The notes beneath the pieces were generated by a model that had not been told where the DNA came from, ran no database searches, and saw only the letters and a program-made list of their open reading frames with translations. From the NCBI GenBank assembly GCA_037178625.1, contig CM074133.1, forward strand, positions 1,612,001-1,676,000: a DNA stretch of 64,000 nt, in the 5' to 3' direction. Positions within the stretch are counted from its first letter, which is position 1. Each line of letters opens with the position of its first letter. Origin of the DNA: Skeletonema tropicum (taxonomy: Eukaryota > Bacillariophyta > Thalassiosirophyceae > Thalassiosirales > Thalassiosiraceae). The position numbers and the translations under genes are program-made. Below, in pieces: positions 9,842 to 19,710 of this stretch.

Positions 9842-11968
9842 CTAATACGACGCTTCTTTCTTAGCGTGCCTACCCTTGCCGATAGCTGCCCAATCTATTT
9901 CATCCTCACTTTCACTATTTGCTTCAGCTCCTTCAACATTGCCTACGCTGTATTTATCTAGCTTCATCGCAAGAGATCGAGGAACCCTTCCCATCACATA
10001 CGTCCCCTTTTCTCTATAGTCAATGACTTCAATACTCCCCACCTCATGAATTAAGTTGACTTCATTGCCACACGAATACGGCAATTCCAATTCTACAGGA
10101 ACCAACAAATCGCTCAATGCATCCTCAACCACAGCTACAAAATCACTCAACCCTTCACCAGTCAAGCTCGATATTGCCACTGAAAAGTCATCAGAACAAG
10201 CTGCTTCGTACTTCAACATTTCTGCATCTTCTGAATCGAGTAAGTCTAGTTTGTTGAATACACGGACAATCGGCTCTGATAAAGAAAGAGCAAAAGAAGA
10301 TCAATAATATATGAATATCACGAAATACAGACCAATACAACACGATACCCCACAAAAAACATTAAACTTACTGTCACCAGCTCCAATCTCTTCCAACACA
10401 TTTGTTACCGAAACCTCTTGCTTTCTCCAACAAGGATTACTCACATCAACTAGATGCACAAGTACATCCGCTTCCTTCACTTCCTCCAATGTTGCGCGAA
10501 ATGCTGCAACTAGCTGAGTCGGTAATTTTTGAATAAATCCGACAGTATCAGTCAATAGAACTTCTGGATGTGTCTTGTAACCCGGCAATTTCACCCTTCT
10601 TGTTGTGGGATCCAATGTAGCAAACAAAATGTCCTCAGCGAGTATGCCTGCTCTCGTTAAGCAGTTCAACAATGTCGATTTACCAGCATTCGTATACCCC
10701 ACAAGTGCCAATACAGGCAACCCACCCTTCTTCCGCCCACGACGGTGCAAATCACGCTGTTTCTGAACATTGTCAATCTTATCTTTCAACACCAAAATCC
10801 TATCACGTAAAATACGCTTATCCACCTCCAACTGTGTCTCACCAGGACCACGCAATCCGACTCCACCTGCTCCAGATTGACGCTCCAAATGCGTCCACAT
10901 CCGGGTTAGGCGGGGTTTACGATATTCATGCAGGGCCAGATCCACTTGAAGCTTCCCCTCCCGAGTTTTGGCATGTTGTGCAAATATATCCAAAATGAGG
11001 GCAGTCCGATCCACCACCTTGACTACCTCCTCGGTATCACTCCCCAAGAAATCATTGTCAATTACTTTTCTGTTAAACACATTCTCCAATGCCTTTTGCT
11101 GCCCCGGAGTTAATTCTGCATCAAACACCACAGTACAGCAAGTCCCCTCATTGCGTTGATCCAACTTGTCATTAATTTCATCCAATAATTGTTGTGCCTC
11201 CTTGACCTTTCCAGTCCCAATGTATGTTCTTGGATTAACCTCTTGCAAACGCTGTGTGATCTCACCCTCGAGATTCAATCCAGCAGTTTTGATTAACTCT
11301 CTCATTTCTGTCATGGATTCTTCCAGCGTCCAAGATAAACTAATGTCATCAATAGTTGTGGTTGTTAGATCTCCACCTTCTCTTTGTTGCATCCGTAGGG
11401 CTTTATTCGCCTTGCGTTGAGCTGATAAGTCTTCTACACCCACCAATATACAACTTTCTACCTTTTGAGTGTTGTTGATGTAATTGAAAAGACGTTCTTC
11501 ACGATCATCGAGTATTCGAACTTCTTCGTCGGTTAGCGCATTATCTTCATAGTCCATTGTTATCGATGGAGTCGACTCGATACTGTCATCATCATGGGTT
11601 GTCGATTGCGTTTCGTCCAAGTTATCAAATTCACTCTCGACATCTTCAAAGAGTAATGATGATGCATTATTCTCTGCATCATCATGAGTATCAAATTCTG
11701 ACGCATCAAATAGCGATGGCTGCTGTTCTTGATGAGAAGACAACAAAGAAGTTCCTCTACGCGGTGATGATGTGGATGCTACGCCCCATAGTAGTTGAGG
11801 CGTGTGAGAATGGCGTATAGACTTGTTATCGAGATGACGCAGTGATGTTTTCTGCTGAGTAGATGGAGTCGTGATTTTCGGAATGGAAATAAGGGCGGTC
11901 ACTGGAGCGAATATTATTGCAGTTGATGCTGCTGCCACGAGGAGCGATGATGACTTAGCAGTTACCAT
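9842..11968 (-). CDS. hflX: HflX-type ribosome-associated GTPase, two exons
   Basis: HflX proteins are OBG-HflX family GTPases that bind the large ribosomal subunit and split stalled ribosomes. Exon 1 runs 11968-10372 and exon 2 runs 10275-9842, with a 96-nt intron (GTAAGT donor, CAG acceptor) that rejoins GAGD to [13 protein letters not shown]. The product is 676 residues. An N-terminal leader with a hydrophobic stretch (residues 8-30) and an acidic low-complexity region precede the HflX domain: [12 protein letters not shown] near 247, the Gly-rich [16 protein letters not shown] loop near 366-381, G1 GYTNAGKS at 424-431, G3 DTVGF near 474 and G4 NKLD just after the splice junction. A C-terminal HflX extension follows. 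The leader suggests an organelle (plastid or mitochondrion), as expected for a bacterial-type factor, but it lacks a clear ASAF motif. An hAT element sits 142 bp upstream of the start. Confidence 0.93.
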
Positions 11969-12109
11969 GATTGCAATTTATGGGCAGGATGAAGAGTTTG
12001 GTGTAGGAGGCGCTGCTGATTTTTATGCTTATATATGAAGTATTACGGCAGGCTATTGACGAGCATGTTGATGCGAGCTGACTCTTCGCTTTTTGCTTTG
12101 ACTCCATCG

Positions 12110-12693
12110 TAAGGGTCGGCAAAAATCCGGGTCCCAAACCCCATAAATCCGGAAAAAATCCGGAATGACTCCCTACGTAGTCATTACACGTAGATAGTAC
12201 TAGTTCCAGTACCGCACACCACCACACATCAAAGCAAAGTTTGCTGGGAAGACTTGGAGAGATGATCGAATTGAAAAGGCTCGCCGTGTTTGGGAGTGGT
12301 GGAAGACCTACCACCACAAGTTTACTTTCTTTTCTAATGCGGTGCGCCTGGTCGCTCTAGTGCAGACGTCAAGTGCTTCTGTTGAACGTGTATTCAGCCA
12401 AGTCAAGATCATAGTTGACACCATTGGAGAAGCGGCACTTGAGAGCACACTCGAAACACGTCTCATGCAACGTGTCAATGACTACGGTCCTTAAATATGG
12501 GGAAATTAAAGGGAGGGGAGTAGCTGTAATGTTGATAACTCACTAATCTATCTGTTTAGGGGAACTGCAGAGGCATGAGATGGATTTCTACTAGCTTCTA
12601 CTGCATCAGATAAAATCCGGATTTTCCGGATTTTTCCAAACCTGAAATGGCCGAAAAGGCCTGAAATCCGATTCGGATTTTTGCCGACCCTTA
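12110..12693. mobile_element. 584-bp hAT-family transposon derivative with perfect TIRs and 8-bp target-site duplication
   Basis: The ends are perfect 20-bp inverted repeats, TAAGGGTCGGCAAAAATCCG at 12110-12129 and its complement at 12674-12693. Immediately outside both lies the same 8-mer CTCCATCG (12102-12109 and 12694-12701), the 8-bp target duplication typical of hAT transposition. Subterminal AATCCGGA-like motifs repeat inside both ends (12150-12165 and 12610-12635). The interior keeps only the last part of a transposase gene (12204-12494), so this is a deletion derivative that would need transposase from elsewhere. Intact duplication and ends point to a fairly recent insertion, 142 bp upstream of the HflX gene. 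Confidence 0.9.
12204..12494 (+). pseudogene. C-terminal remnant of an hAT transposase (dimerisation region)
   Basis: An open stretch of 96 codons following an in-frame stop, with no start codon and ending in TAA. It contains the hallmark of the hAT C-terminal dimerisation domain, SSASVERVFSQVKIIVD followed by LETRLMQRVND. Upstream residues WRDDRIEKARRVWEWW are also in frame. The N-terminal and catalytic parts of the transposase are absent, so this is a fragment lying inside the 584-bp element with matching ends. Confidence 0.85.
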
Positions 12694-12701
12694 CTCCATC
12701 G

Positions 12702-15476
12702 ATGACGCGAGCTAGAGCGAGGAGCGAGGAGGTACTTAACGCTAGGTAGGTATGTACCAGAGTCCTTATTCGTCCTTATTTTTGTCAAATAGCAGAACTC
12801 TGCTTGTAGTAGCCCGATTTTAATGATTCCAAGAGCAGTATTATTCTCAGCAGGGTAGCAGTGAATAGTACGCCTAATATTATGCCGTAATTCCAGTGCC
12901 AACAGCCGATAGGAAGGGTATTGCTTTCTCACGGTGTGTCGGCTTCTACGTGAAAACCGCTAGTAAAAAACCATGGGCTATGTATGGTTGGTACGTAGGA
13001 AACTTGTAAAAGCACCTTTAGTACATATGCGTGAAGATACTCGGAAACTACATGAAATTTGTAGTTCAATGGTGTTTTGACCTCGGGTTATAGCCTATTG
13101 CATCATTGAACACTATCACACCAAAGTTTGCTACTCTTAGTTCCCTAGTAAATATGCAGATATGGCCAATTTTGGTGAGGTAGGAAACTGATTAGGCTGA
13201 GGCCAATATTGTGAGTATAAACTATAGACTGATTATTTTCAGATAGAAGAAGACATGCTGAATCGATTGCAAAAGAGAGCGGTCGTTCAAATTGCTCCGA
13301 TAACATGCTAAACGCTCCTGCCAATATAGTTATTTTTTATGACGCCATGATTACCAGCACTTTTGTTAGTAAATTTTTTTTTGGCTCCCGCCACTCTCTG
13401 GTACATACATAGCGTTAAGGTGGAACAGAACTAACTTTTTGCCTAGTAAAAGTAGCTGTTTATCTAGTGAAGATGGCTCCGTAGACCTACAATAGGAATT
13501 AATATACCCCCATGCGAAAACAAATTCGGCCAAATCAAGTCACGCATCAACCTTTTTGCCCACGGGCAGGAAAAGTGGCCGTTTGCTTCTTCACACTTTC
13601 TCTGACATTCACCAACCACAAACGGCCAAAGACACAACCACCATGATGCCATTGTGGACTGCCTATTAGCACAAAATCGCCATTCTACCAAGCGACAATA
13701 ATGAGATATTTGCTAGACAAGCCTATTTGTAGATCGGCTGCAACAAAATTGTCGCTTGGTACGACTTACTGTAGGAGAGAATAGCCATGCCCACAACGTA
13801 ACGGAAATTGGTCGATGCAACTGATGTTGTCGACTAATGCCTCGGATAATCATCGTTATCACTATTTACGATGCCACCACGACGCACCTATCAGCGGTAT
13901 ATGTCCATAGGGAAGCGAAAGTGTCTTGGTAGCCGCTCAATCGCCCGATTTTGTCGGAATGAAGGGCGGTAACTCTGTGTCGACATATTTTTCATATTTT
14001 TTATTATCCGCACTGCTGTGCAATAAGAAGATACAATAAACCACTGATGAAGGCAACCAACCCGCTCCCTCGACTCTAATATGGTTATAGACGACGGCTT
14101 AGCACTCTGGAGCGGTAGATAAGGTCCACACGACGTCGCCTACACGTTACAGAAAATATATAAAAATTCGTTTCCGTCGAACACAACAATCAACTGACAA
14201 TGAATTCAAGCGGCGTAGATATCGATCAAAGAAACATCAATACATCACTATCATGATAGTATGCATCCGTGGGAATAATATTACTAATGTATGTTGAGAG
14301 AAACATCATATTTATCAAGTATTACATTTATAATAATTTTCATAAAATAATAACAAATAATAACATAGTTTATCTGATATTAAACTGTAACATGATAAAT
14401 CACCAACACAAAGAAGTCTTATATTGCAATTATATGATCGTAGGACTCATGGATAACCACTCATTTGCAGATGGTGGCTCTTCATAAGGTAGATTATTGT
14501 ATACACTCTGGGAAGGAAAATAGATTGTTTCTCACCAATAGAATTTGCTTGATCATGTATTAGGTGATGTTTATGAACAGCCCAAGTATCAAAAGACGTC
14601 CCCCATATATCATTTATCGATTTGATGCGAGGAAACCCTCTCCTTATATGTATATCATCACGTTAACGTCCGTGGGAGGGATGAAAGGAGGTAAAAGTTG
14701 TGGATTTTATGCCATTTATGGCGACGTTATTTTCTTCATTTTCGATACATCAACTGAGTTTTGCCGACGTTGTCGCTTAGATTATGATGTATACGATCGG
14801 ATAAGCCTAGTATCATAGGTGTATTTATTAGTTGTGCATAACTGTGGCCCTAGGAGTGGATGACATCATGGTGAGGGTGTACATAAAAGATGATATTATT
14901 TGGAGGGTGGATTTGAGTGGTAAGTGGTACCGATTAGCGAATTTGAGGCTACGAAAGGAATCGTCCCTCTACGTACGGCCAAAAAAGCGATTGTACGTTA
15001 GGAATAGTACTTGAAGTTAGTTCTGTTCCACCTTAAATAGGAGGTACCTAAATAGGCTTGGTCAAAAAATCGGGGGGATGGCGACGCCCCCTTCAAGATA
15101 CCGGACAGATTTCTGAACCGTACGAAATATTGCAGATGCTGAAGCAGAAGGAGCGAGCCACGCCTGCCTGGCTCCCGACAAGTCGCTTCCTCCACGACGC
15201 TTGTTCCAAGGCACTGCAATTGAGAGGTAGATAGATTAGAAGCGCAGAGGGAGCGAGCTTCGAGTAAATATTACTTTGGTGCTTGGCTTTGTTGGAGGAA
15301 TGCCACCCATTGGTTATGCACACATATACATATGAGGCTTGGCAAGTTGTGCCATTCCGCAATCCTGCAGAGGGCGAGTCCTTCCAGACTGCGACAATTG
15401 ATACACCGAGCCTGCAATGTCTGAGGAACAAACCGACATACAACTAAACAAGCTGGATATTGCAATAAAATCTAAA
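12702..15476. other. Gene-poor 2.8-kb interval
   Basis: I see no convincing gene here. The short open frames have no recognisable domain, and the AT-rich part (14270-14480) gives only low-complexity Ile/Asn translations. A 14-bp perfect inverted repeat sits at 13686-13761. A small C/G-run hairpin lies near 15070-15095 (GGGGGGATGGCGACGCCCCC). This may be decayed transposon DNA, continuing the hAT insertion neighbourhood. Confidence 0.4.
13686..13761. repeat. 14-bp perfect inverted repeat with 48-bp loop
   Basis: TACCAAGCGACAAT at 13686-13699 is repeated in inverse orientation at 13748-13761. It is too small to be a complete element by itself. It could be a solo terminal repeat pair or a hairpin. 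No gene overlaps it. Confidence 0.6.
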
Positions 15477-16994
15477 TTAATCAACAGTCTTAACAACAAC
15501 TTTCCCCTTCTCATCTGTGTATTTGTGAGTTCCTGGCTTCGAATGTTTAATAACATTTGTTTCCTTCCTTCTTCTCTTCTCCTTCTGTACCATAGCTTGC
15601 TCAGTTTCCTTCTTAATAAACTTGGGCACACGGCGTGCTTTGTGGATGCGTTTGACCTCGGGCAAGTGTGAATACTTCTGTACCAACGCCTGCCTGTACT
15701 GCAATGATGATTCCTCTCTAGCAGATAGTTGCCCAATCTTTTCAGAGCTGCGTGCTTTCCACATACGGATATTGGTATCATCACTACCTGAAAGTATGTA
15801 CTTGTGATCCAGAGTATAACCAACGCAAAAGATGCGCTGCATTCGTTTTGTATGGTATATATCCCTCGCAGTACCATTCGATCCATACCCGCCATGTGAG
15901 GCAGTCCCACCCTCTTTACGAGTGGAGAAGATTCGTATTGTTTTATCATAGCTACCCGTGACGAACTCAGTTCCTGTTGGACTCCAACCCACGCTCATGA
16001 CTGCGCCGACATGTCCTTTGAAGATTGTGGTAGGACGGCTTAGTTTTCGCATGTCAAAAGTGTAAGCATTGTAATCTTCATTTCCAACCACAAACATGTA
16101 GGGTTCCATTGGATTCCATTCCAAACAATTTGATTTCATTCCCATGATTGTCTTTTGCAATGCCGATGCCGTTCGGGTGTCGTGTAATCCTATCCCACGA
16201 TCGCTGCTGCAGTGAGCAATCAAATCTCTTTCAGCTGGGTTGTACCTGACGGTAGTTACTGTGTCATCACTTCCCCAAAGATTGTTAAATGTTGTGATTG
16301 GAGTTGACCGTTCTGGCGACCATAGATGAACAGCGGCATCAGACGATGCTGTGGCAAATTGCGATTCTGACCAGTGGTGATCAATCGAATGGAATGCATT
16401 GGCATATGAATTGTTCCGTGATGATGGAAGTCGATAAACATTGAGTGGGCCATGTGGCGACTCGGCTTCGTCATCTTGGCTCGATTTGAAACTGCTTCTT
16501 TTTGCTTTTGGTTTCTTATCCTCATCGTCGCTATCATCAACATCTGCAGTGATGTACTGACCCTTTGGATAAATACTCCAAGCCTTGATAATACCCTCTT
16601 CACCACAGCTGTAAAACTGTCCATCGATGCCATTTCCAAACACAATACCACTTACATTCCGTGAATGCGCACCATCCAACGAGGCAACCATGCGTCTATT
16701 CTGCAAATCCCATATGCGGACAGTACCATCCACAGCGCCTGTAACTACTGGACACAAATTCGTCCGACATATCGCCAGAGATGACACCGCATCGACATGT
16801 CCGCCCTTCAAGTCGCCCAAAAACGGGCTGGCAAACATGCGGTCTAACTTGGCAGCTGTGACTGCGCGAGTGTATTCGCGAGCACGAGCTTGGGGATGTG
16901 ATTGTGGATTTAGATTCTTGTGTGTTGGACGGAGATCATGGAGGGAGGAGCGTGATGTGGTTGATTGCGGACGGGCAAGTGCTTTGACCTTCAT
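15477..16994 (-). CDS. DCAF13: SOF1/DCAF13 WD-repeat ribosome biogenesis protein
   Basis: SOF1 (DCAF13/WDSOF1) is a nucleolar WD40 protein of the U3 snoRNP and 90S pre-ribosome required for 18S rRNA maturation. The 505-residue single-exon product has the usual family length and order: a basic N-terminus with the DLRPTHKNLNPQSHP and REYTRAV motifs, WD40 repeats from about residue 60 (DLKGGHVDAVSSLA, VDGTVRIWDLQNRR, GSYDKTIRIFS, SGSDDTNIRMW), then the Sof1 domain (LQYRQALVQKYSHLPEVKRI, HKARRVPKFIKK) and a basic tail ending HKYTDEKGKVVVKTVD. An acidic insert (DDSDDEDKKPKAKRSS) near residue 150 is the only non-standard part. Start ATG at 16994. Assignment is secure. Confidence 0.95.
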   Translation of the reverse strand: MKVKALARPQSTTSRSSLHDLRPTHKNLNPQSHPQARAREYTRAVTAAKLDRMFASPFLGDLKGGHVDAVSSLAICRTNLCPVVTGAVDGTVRIWDLQNRRMVASLDGAHSRNVSGIVFGNGIDGQFYSCGEEGIIKAWSIYPKGQYITADVDDSDDEDKKPKAKRSSFKSSQDDEAESPHGPLNVYRLPSSRNNSYANAFHSIDHHWSESQFATASSDAAVHLWSPERSTPITTFNNLWGSDDTVTTVRYNPAERDLIAHCSSDRGIGLHDTRTASALQKTIMGMKSNCLEWNPMEPYMFVVGNEDYNAYTFDMRKLSRPTTIFKGHVGAVMSVGWSPTGTEFVTGSYDKTIRIFSTRKEGGTASHGGYGSNGTARDIYHTKRMQRIFCVGYTLDHKYILSGSDDTNIRMWKARSSEKIGQLSAREESSLQYRQALVQKYSHLPEVKRIHKARRVPKFIKKETEQAMVQKEKRRRKETNVIKHSKPGTHKYTDEKGKVVVKTVD

Positions 16995-17397
16995 GGCAGC
17001 GTCTTAACTGTTTCAACGTGCTAAATTGTCTTCGTAATGATTAGATGATACCGAAATAGCTTGCTTCGTCTCTCTGTCTACTGACTACTGCAGTTCTTTA
17101 CCATGGTCATGATGTATCTTGTGCTGTGTATATGTGTGCGCTCTTCTCTGTTTTGTTTGGTGATGACAAATAATGAGCTCATAACCCGGTGGAGGAGACT
17201 GAAATAATCCCCTCCCTTGCTTTAGCTTGTTGTATCGAGATATCAACTTCAGGATCGCATATATATACGAGGACAGCATCACTTTCACTTTTCACTATTT
17301 TATCTACAGCATATTCCGACTTTTTTATAACCAATCCAGCGTTGTCTAACACATATACAATTTTGACCACACATCTCTTGTACCATGGACATCTCCA
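16995..17397. other. Intergenic between two minus-strand genes
   Basis: This 403-bp interval holds the upstream region of the SOF1 gene and the 3' flank of the next gene. I see no repeat, RNA gene or motif that stands out. Confidence 0.3.
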
Positions 17398-18321
17398 TTA
17401 TATTTCAGCTTGCGTGAATGAACGTTCCATTTCAATTTCTGTCTCTGAATGCGTAATAGCAAGCCCTTGTATTGTGGAGATATCTTCTCTCACTGGAAAG
17501 ATGTTACTCACAACGCAGTTATCCAAGTACTTCAGCCCACCTTGAACGTCTTTCTTGATTCCATCCATGATTTCTTTTGGAGCTGGTAGGTTGAGATTTT
17601 CGTCATCAACACAAGCTATTGGTTCATTGAGATCGGATTGTGAACCCATTAGCTGCGCGTAGATTTGATCATAGCTGGAGCAGTTCACAGTTCCTTTATT
17701 GCAACGAGCCACCATCGCGGTATCAGAAGATGGCTGCATGCAAATCTGCGTTCCGAGCTGCTTCATGTTGCACTGCTGCTCCTCCACACAGGGGTTTGAT
17801 ACCAGACACGTAGCCATATCTTCAGTACGAACAGAGCCCTTTTCAAGTGCACGACACTCAACATTACCGCAATCATCAGTCACCAAACCGACAGGACGCA
17901 GACTTCTGTTTTTCTCTTGTGCTTCTACGCGAATTGCACGTGCGTCAAGAACATAGCACTCTACATTACCCCAATCGTCAGCAGCATGTAGGGTGTGTGG
18001 CGCCTGATGATGAGGCAACTTCTTGGCATATTCCTCTTGGTGTTGGGTCTTTGTTCCACGAAAAGGAGTCTTCATTCTTGAAAACATGGACTTTTTCTTC
18101 TTCTTCTTTTGCTTGGTACTAGCTGCAACTTGCTCTGCAGGGTTACCATCACTAGTAAGACTTGGATTGGTCGATACATCAGTTGAATCAGTCGAGTTGT
18201 TGAACTGAAGTTTTTGAGGTAACAACTCCGAGACTGAAGATGCTACTGATAGTGAGCTATCTCCTTGGTCAACGAGAGATGGCATATCTTCATCATAGGG
18301 CAGACTGATCGTTCTGTTCAT
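17398..18321 (-). CDS. Hypothetical protein with a Lys-rich patch and two DDxGNVEC repeats
   Basis: A 307-residue single-exon frame with an ATG start that I do not recognise. The N-terminal third is Ser/Asp-rich, then a strongly basic patch (KQKKKKKKSMFSRMKTPFRG) could act as a nuclear signal or lipid-binding stretch. Two related units follow, ADDWGNVECYVLDARAIRVE and TDDCGNVECRALEKGSVRTE. A third, weaker CNKGTVNC unit comes later. The C-terminal part includes a KDVQGGLKYLDNCVV helix. No enzyme motif, signal peptide or membrane span is visible. It is divergent to the FAM151-like gene, with a GGAATTAGTA motif in the shared upstream region. Confidence 0.65.
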   Translation of the reverse strand: MNRTISLPYDEDMPSLVDQGDSSLSVASSVSELLPQKLQFNNSTDSTDVSTNPSLTSDGNPAEQVAASTKQKKKKKKSMFSRMKTPFRGTKTQHQEEYAKKLPHHQAPHTLHAADDWGNVECYVLDARAIRVEAQEKNRSLRPVGLVTDDCGNVECRALEKGSVRTEDMATCLVSNPCVEEQQCNMKQLGTQICMQPSSDTAMVARCNKGTVNCSSYDQIYAQLMGSQSDLNEPIACVDDENLNLPAPKEIMDGIKKDVQGGLKYLDNCVVSNIFPVREDISTIQGLAITHSETEIEMERSFTQAEI

Positions 18322-18548
18322 GGTCAGGAGTTTGATTTAGGCTATCACTTCCGTCGCTTCCGTCGAGCTACAATCACTTTTGACTGCCTACTACACTACC
18401 TACTTTGTCTTGGTGCTTTGAATTGAAACATGAGGCACATCGAAGGGTAATGGGCTTTTCTATTCTTTCTAAGCCTTCTGAAAGCGATCATGTTCTAGAG
18501 AAGCCTCCGTCTTTATTTACCCTTGCCTCCGGTTCTCATTGCACGGTG

Positions 18549-18558
18549 GGAATTAGTA
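18549..18558 (+). promoter_or_regulatory. GGAATTAGTA motif, copy 1 (divergent intergenic)
   Basis: One of six exact copies of this 10-mer in the window, all intergenic. This one lies between divergent genes, 228 bp from the start at 18321 and 268 bp from the start at 18826. A regulatory role is inferred only from recurrence and position. Confidence 0.4.
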
Positions 18559-18755
18559 CTTCTCATGTTTTTGTTGAGTGATGCGCGAAACATGTCATTC
18601 TGCTCACAATTTGAGGCGATTGAGTCGCAAGAAAGTGTGCTTAATTGTTCCCGCTATGAGTAAGTCTTTCATTACAACATGCGTGAAAAAAGTCTTCCAA
18701 CGCAGCGTAGTCTAACCCTAAAGTATTACTTTTCGACATACATATCTCTTTCATT

Positions 18756-18812
18756 TGTCGCCTCTGAGAGGGCCCACCAGACGTACTTCAAAATTTCTGT
18801 GACATTATTAAG
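18756..18812 (+). repeat. Dispersed repeat copy B, upstream of the FAM151-like gene
   Basis: This matches 1225-1283 over the core GGGCCCACCAGACGTACTT and more loosely around it. It ends 13 bp before the start codon at 18826, so it would be transcribed as 5' untranslated sequence. That is one reason to prefer this ATG over any in-frame upstream codon. Confidence 0.6.
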
Positions 18813-18825
18813 ATTATTCGTCACC

Positions 18826-19668
18826 ATGCCGGTTCTTCAGCTCATCGACTACATCTGGTACCACGCTGTGAACGACCAAAACAAACTTGATCATGTTTTG
18901 GTCTCATCCGCAAAGCAAACCCATAAGCCACATGCAATTGAGGCTGACATAATCTATTCTACAGCAAAAGGAAAGTCCGTCATGGGACACCCACCTCAAG
19001 TAGATGGCGAGTTGACGTTGTCATCATTGCTGCATCAAGTGCGTGAGGCAAATTTCCAGTCCGCCTCGTCAACGGAGGCCAATATACTCAAGCTTGACTT
19101 CAAATCAATGAAGGCTCTAAAGTCTTCCATTGACGTGGTAGAAAACTATTTAAAGGATTTACCACCTCAACTTCATCAACACGTATGGATCAACGCTGAT
19201 ATTTTAGCTGGTCCAGGAGGCGGAGAAGGCGAAGATATGCTACCAAAGTTTGATGCAGTTGAATTTATGGAACTGCTAACCACAGAATCTTCCCTAATGA
19301 CATCAACAACTCTATCCATCGGTTGGACTACATCATTAACTGATATTCATGCGCCATACACGTCGGATATGGTTGAGGAAATGTTGACATTGCTACGCCC
19401 ATACCCGGAAAAGAACATCACCTTCCCCATACGGGGTTCATCTTTTCTAGTTTCATGGCAGGCTTTGAAGAAGCTGTATGAAAATGATGTCGATACAAAG
19501 AAAAAATGGACTTTAACTCTATGGTGGAGCTTGACGAATGAACAACACAAAATGACCAACGACACAATGAACTGGATCCATGAACTTTTGGAAAACGGTG
19601 ATCAAAATGCCCTGCCCAACAGAACTTACTACGATCTAGTCAACTTTTCGCCGCCACGAACAAAGTAA
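18826..19668 (+). CDS. FAM151/menorin-family protein (DUF2181)
   Basis: The 280-residue product carries the FAM151 signature in order: YIWYHAVNDQNKLDHVL near the start, AIEADIIYST, VMGHPPQVDGELTL, ILKLDFKSMKAL, VWINADILAGPGG and TLSIGWTT. In this family the acidic and His residues form a phospholipase/phosphodiesterase-like TIM-barrel site; animal members (menorin) act in neuron shaping and retinal maintenance, and the substrate is unknown. No signal peptide is visible from this ATG, so a cytosolic location is likely. The frame stays open about 150 bp further upstream, but that stretch includes dispersed repeat sequence. The ATG at 18826 has a good TCACC context and starts exactly where family similarity begins. 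Confidence 0.8.
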   Translation: MPVLQLIDYIWYHAVNDQNKLDHVLVSSAKQTHKPHAIEADIIYSTAKGKSVMGHPPQVDGELTLSSLLHQVREANFQSASSTEANILKLDFKSMKALKSSIDVVENYLKDLPPQLHQHVWINADILAGPGGGEGEDMLPKFDAVEFMELLTTESSLMTSTTLSIGWTTSLTDIHAPYTSDMVEEMLTLLRPYPEKNITFPIRGSSFLVSWQALKKLYENDVDTKKKWTLTLWWSLTNEQHKMTNDTMNWIHELLENGDQNALPNRTYYDLVNFSPPRTK

Positions 19669-19710
19669 AATAGGAAACTATATCATTATTTATTGTTATT
19701 ATGCTGTAGA

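Noticed and set aside
14269..15014. Three short plus-strand frames in AT-rich DNA
   Set aside because: Ile/Asn/Tyr-rich low-complexity translations with no conserved motif and no gene-like context.
15000..15470. Minus-strand frames between the hAT neighbourhood and SOF1
   Set aside because: Cys/Leu/Arg-rich translations with no domain, overlapping each other in several frames.
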